From Hyphomicrobiaceae bacterium (GTDB lineage: Bacteria; Pseudomonadota; Alphaproteobacteria; Rhizobiales; Hyphomicrobiaceae): 7,655 nt of DNA. Below, piece after piece: positions 6,834-7,655 of this stretch. The stretch lies in contig JAJFHI010000202.1 of assembly GCA_021775715.1 (NCBI GenBank), forward strand, positions 1 to 7,655, read 5' to 3'. Position 1 is the stretch's first letter. Every line of letters begins with the position of its first letter. Made by a program: the position numbers and the translations under genes. The notes under the pieces are model-generated. The model was not told where the DNA came from. It ran no database searches and saw only the letters and a list, made by a program, of their open reading frames with translations.

Positions 6834-7232
6834 GAACTGGCCAATCGGCAGCAATCTGGAAGTTTCATAGAATTTCGTTGCATCGAGATGCCAGACACAA
6901 CTTTTGGAGCAGGTGGATCGAATTCACTACCGTGAATGGTGCGCCAAGATCGCTGTTGCGCGCGCGTGTCGTCGTTGGAACGACAATTCGACCGGGGCGG
7001 TGTTAGATCAATCCCGATTACACTTCTGCATTCTTCGATGACATCACGTCCCGAGGCCTAAAAGCGGCCACCGTCGCAATTAACGGAACACACGAAGTAC
7101 GATGCTTTGCGACGGCCGAAATAACGTCGCAGGCGCGCTGTACGGCCCCTGTGATCGGGTTAGTGGGGGCATGGAAAATGGCGACCCCAGTGCGCAGGGC
7201 CGCCATCTTGTAAGTGCCTTTACTGTGAGGAT
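6834..7232. other. About 400 bases with no recognisable gene
   Basis: This stretch lies between the catalase-like stop and the end of the YfdX-like remnant, and the two flanking frames converge on it. I see no protein with family features. One hairpin that fits a minus-strand terminator is listed separately. A short dyad GTCGTT-GG-AACGAC lies at 6971-6984. No obvious terminator follows the catalase-like gene. TTCATAGAATTT (6864-6875) recurs at 7320-7331 inside the YfdX remnant, but the surrounding sequence is not similar. Decayed coding sequence is possible. Confidence 0.45.
7177..7207 (-). terminator. Candidate terminator hairpin downstream of the YfdX-like remnant
   Basis: On the minus strand GATGGCGGCCC (7207-7197) can pair with GGGTCGCCATT (7187-7177) around a nine-base loop, an 11-bp stem. 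Two of the pairs are G-U wobbles in the minus-strand RNA but would be A-C mismatches on the plus strand, so the hairpin favours minus-strand transcripts. It begins 26 bases after the stop codon at 7233. Only a short TTTT, half of it inside the stem, follows, so termination strength is uncertain. Confidence 0.4.
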
Positions 7233-7421
7233 TCAGTCCTTGTCGGATGCTGGCGCCGCATCAACGCTAACAGCGTCAATAACCACCGAATCTTCAAGTG
7301 TAATTAGGGCGAGGTTTGCTTCATAGAATTTGCCCGACGCAATGAGATTGGCTGCATCATTAACTTTCGTTTTTGCAAACTTAATTGGAAGCGACGCAGT
7401 TGAGGCCGATAAATCAATGTT
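7233..7421 (-). pseudogene. YfdX-family protein remnant, C-terminal 62 residues only
   Basis: The minus-strand frame before the TGA at 7235-7233 encodes 62 residues resembling the C-terminal end of YfdX proteins. It has SLPIK, then GKFYEANLAL, then EDSVVIDAVSV, close to the GKYYEANLAL...EDGxVVDSV pattern known from that family. The N-terminal roughly two thirds of YfdX, including the signal peptide, are absent. The open frame instead continues upstream into an IS3 orfA. Its GC is low (51 of 120 bases in 7261-7380), unlike the adjoining transposase part. YfdX function is poorly defined; in Escherichia coli the gene lies in an acid-stress-linked operon. The remnant is unlikely to work alone. 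The family call rests on short motifs only. Confidence 0.6.
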
Positions 7422-7655
7422 GGCCAGCGCCTCCTTCAGATCGCGCGCCTCTCGCTTCAGACTGGTGACTTCACCGGAAGTTGCCTGTCGTGCGGTGTCG
7501 CCGGACAGGCGCCTCTTACCGGCCGCTAGGAAATCCTTCGACCAGTTGTAATACAGGCTCTCAGCAATGCCCTCACGTCGACACAGCTCGGCGATGGAGT
7601 ACTCACCCCGAAGGCCCTCCAGGACGATCCGGATCTTGTCTTCAGAAGAAAACTT
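7422..7655 (-). mobile_element. IS3-family orfA transposase fragment, N-terminal 78 visible residues
   Basis: From the right edge leftwards, the minus strand encodes KFSSEDKIRIVLEGLRGE, then the helix-turn-helix YSIAELCRREGIAESLYYNWS, then GEVTSLKREARDLKEALA. This is the standard opening of IS3-type orfA DNA-binding proteins; only a few start residues should lie beyond 7655. In intact relatives the leucine-zipper stretch continues as D-L-T-L-E-N and on to the orfA end. Here it breaks off near 7422 and runs in frame into unrelated sequence. No orfB is present downstream. The terminal inverted repeat and start codon would be to the right of the window. GC is high (111 of 180 bases in 7441-7620). 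Confidence 0.82.

Noticed and set aside
7018..7206. Short open frames on both strands in the gap right of the catalase-like gene
   Set aside because: Neither strand gives a recognisable domain or plausible ribosome-binding site, and the minus-strand frame begins inside the terminator hairpin.
6864..7331. 12-base direct repeat TTCATAGAATTT at 6864 and 7320, considered as a second YfdX trace or IS footprint
   Set aside because: Similarity stops at the 12 bases, the frame at the left copy is closed shortly upstream by a TAG, and no terminal inverted repeats accompany it.

Overview
The window looks like part of a Gram-negative (probably proteobacterial) chromosome of moderate GC. Three features point that way: several predicted periplasmic proteins, a lipobox lipoprotein, and an IS3-type orfA of a kind common in Alphaproteobacteria. 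The taxon cannot be fixed from the sequence alone. The theme is exported haem enzymes. Two different di-haem c-type cytochromes related to the RoxA/RoxB rubber oxygenase and cytochrome c peroxidase (MauG-like) superfamily sit beside a membrane-anchored catalase-like haem protein and an exported DUF4331 protein.

Layout, left to right. Positions 1-720 (minus) hold the N-terminal 240 residues of a DUF4331 protein that runs off the left edge. A 187-base gap follows, with a dyad and a long inverted repeat. Positions 908-2938 (minus) encode a 676-residue RoxA-like di-haem cytochrome c with an N-terminal signal anchor. A 500-base non-coding stretch carries a good sigma70-like promoter for that gene and an anti-Shine-Dalgarno-like stretch in its leader. 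Positions 3439-5283 (minus) encode a 614-residue di-haem cytochrome c with a lipoprotein signal. A 398-base divergent intergenic region holds a perfect 12-bp palindrome and a plausible promoter. Positions 5682-6833 (plus) encode the catalase-like protein. About 400 bases without a recognisable gene follow. From the right edge to 7233 (minus) there is a chimeric open frame: the start of an IS3 orfA joined in frame to the last 62 residues of a YfdX-like protein, with a marked GC step close to the joint.

How the genes may work together (inference): all four intact or open genes encode proteins predicted to act outside the cytoplasm. The catalase fold in this branch is often linked to organic hydroperoxides, and the RoxA branch to O2-dependent cleavage of unsaturated lipids or isoprenoids. 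A periplasmic system for oxidising or detoxifying unsaturated lipids or their hydroperoxides is therefore a reasonable hypothesis, with the lipoprotein cytochrome as a possible electron-transfer or peroxidase partner. The substrate is not determined by the sequence. The IS/YfdX fusion at the right end marks a rearrangement boundary and is probably unrelated to the haem cluster.
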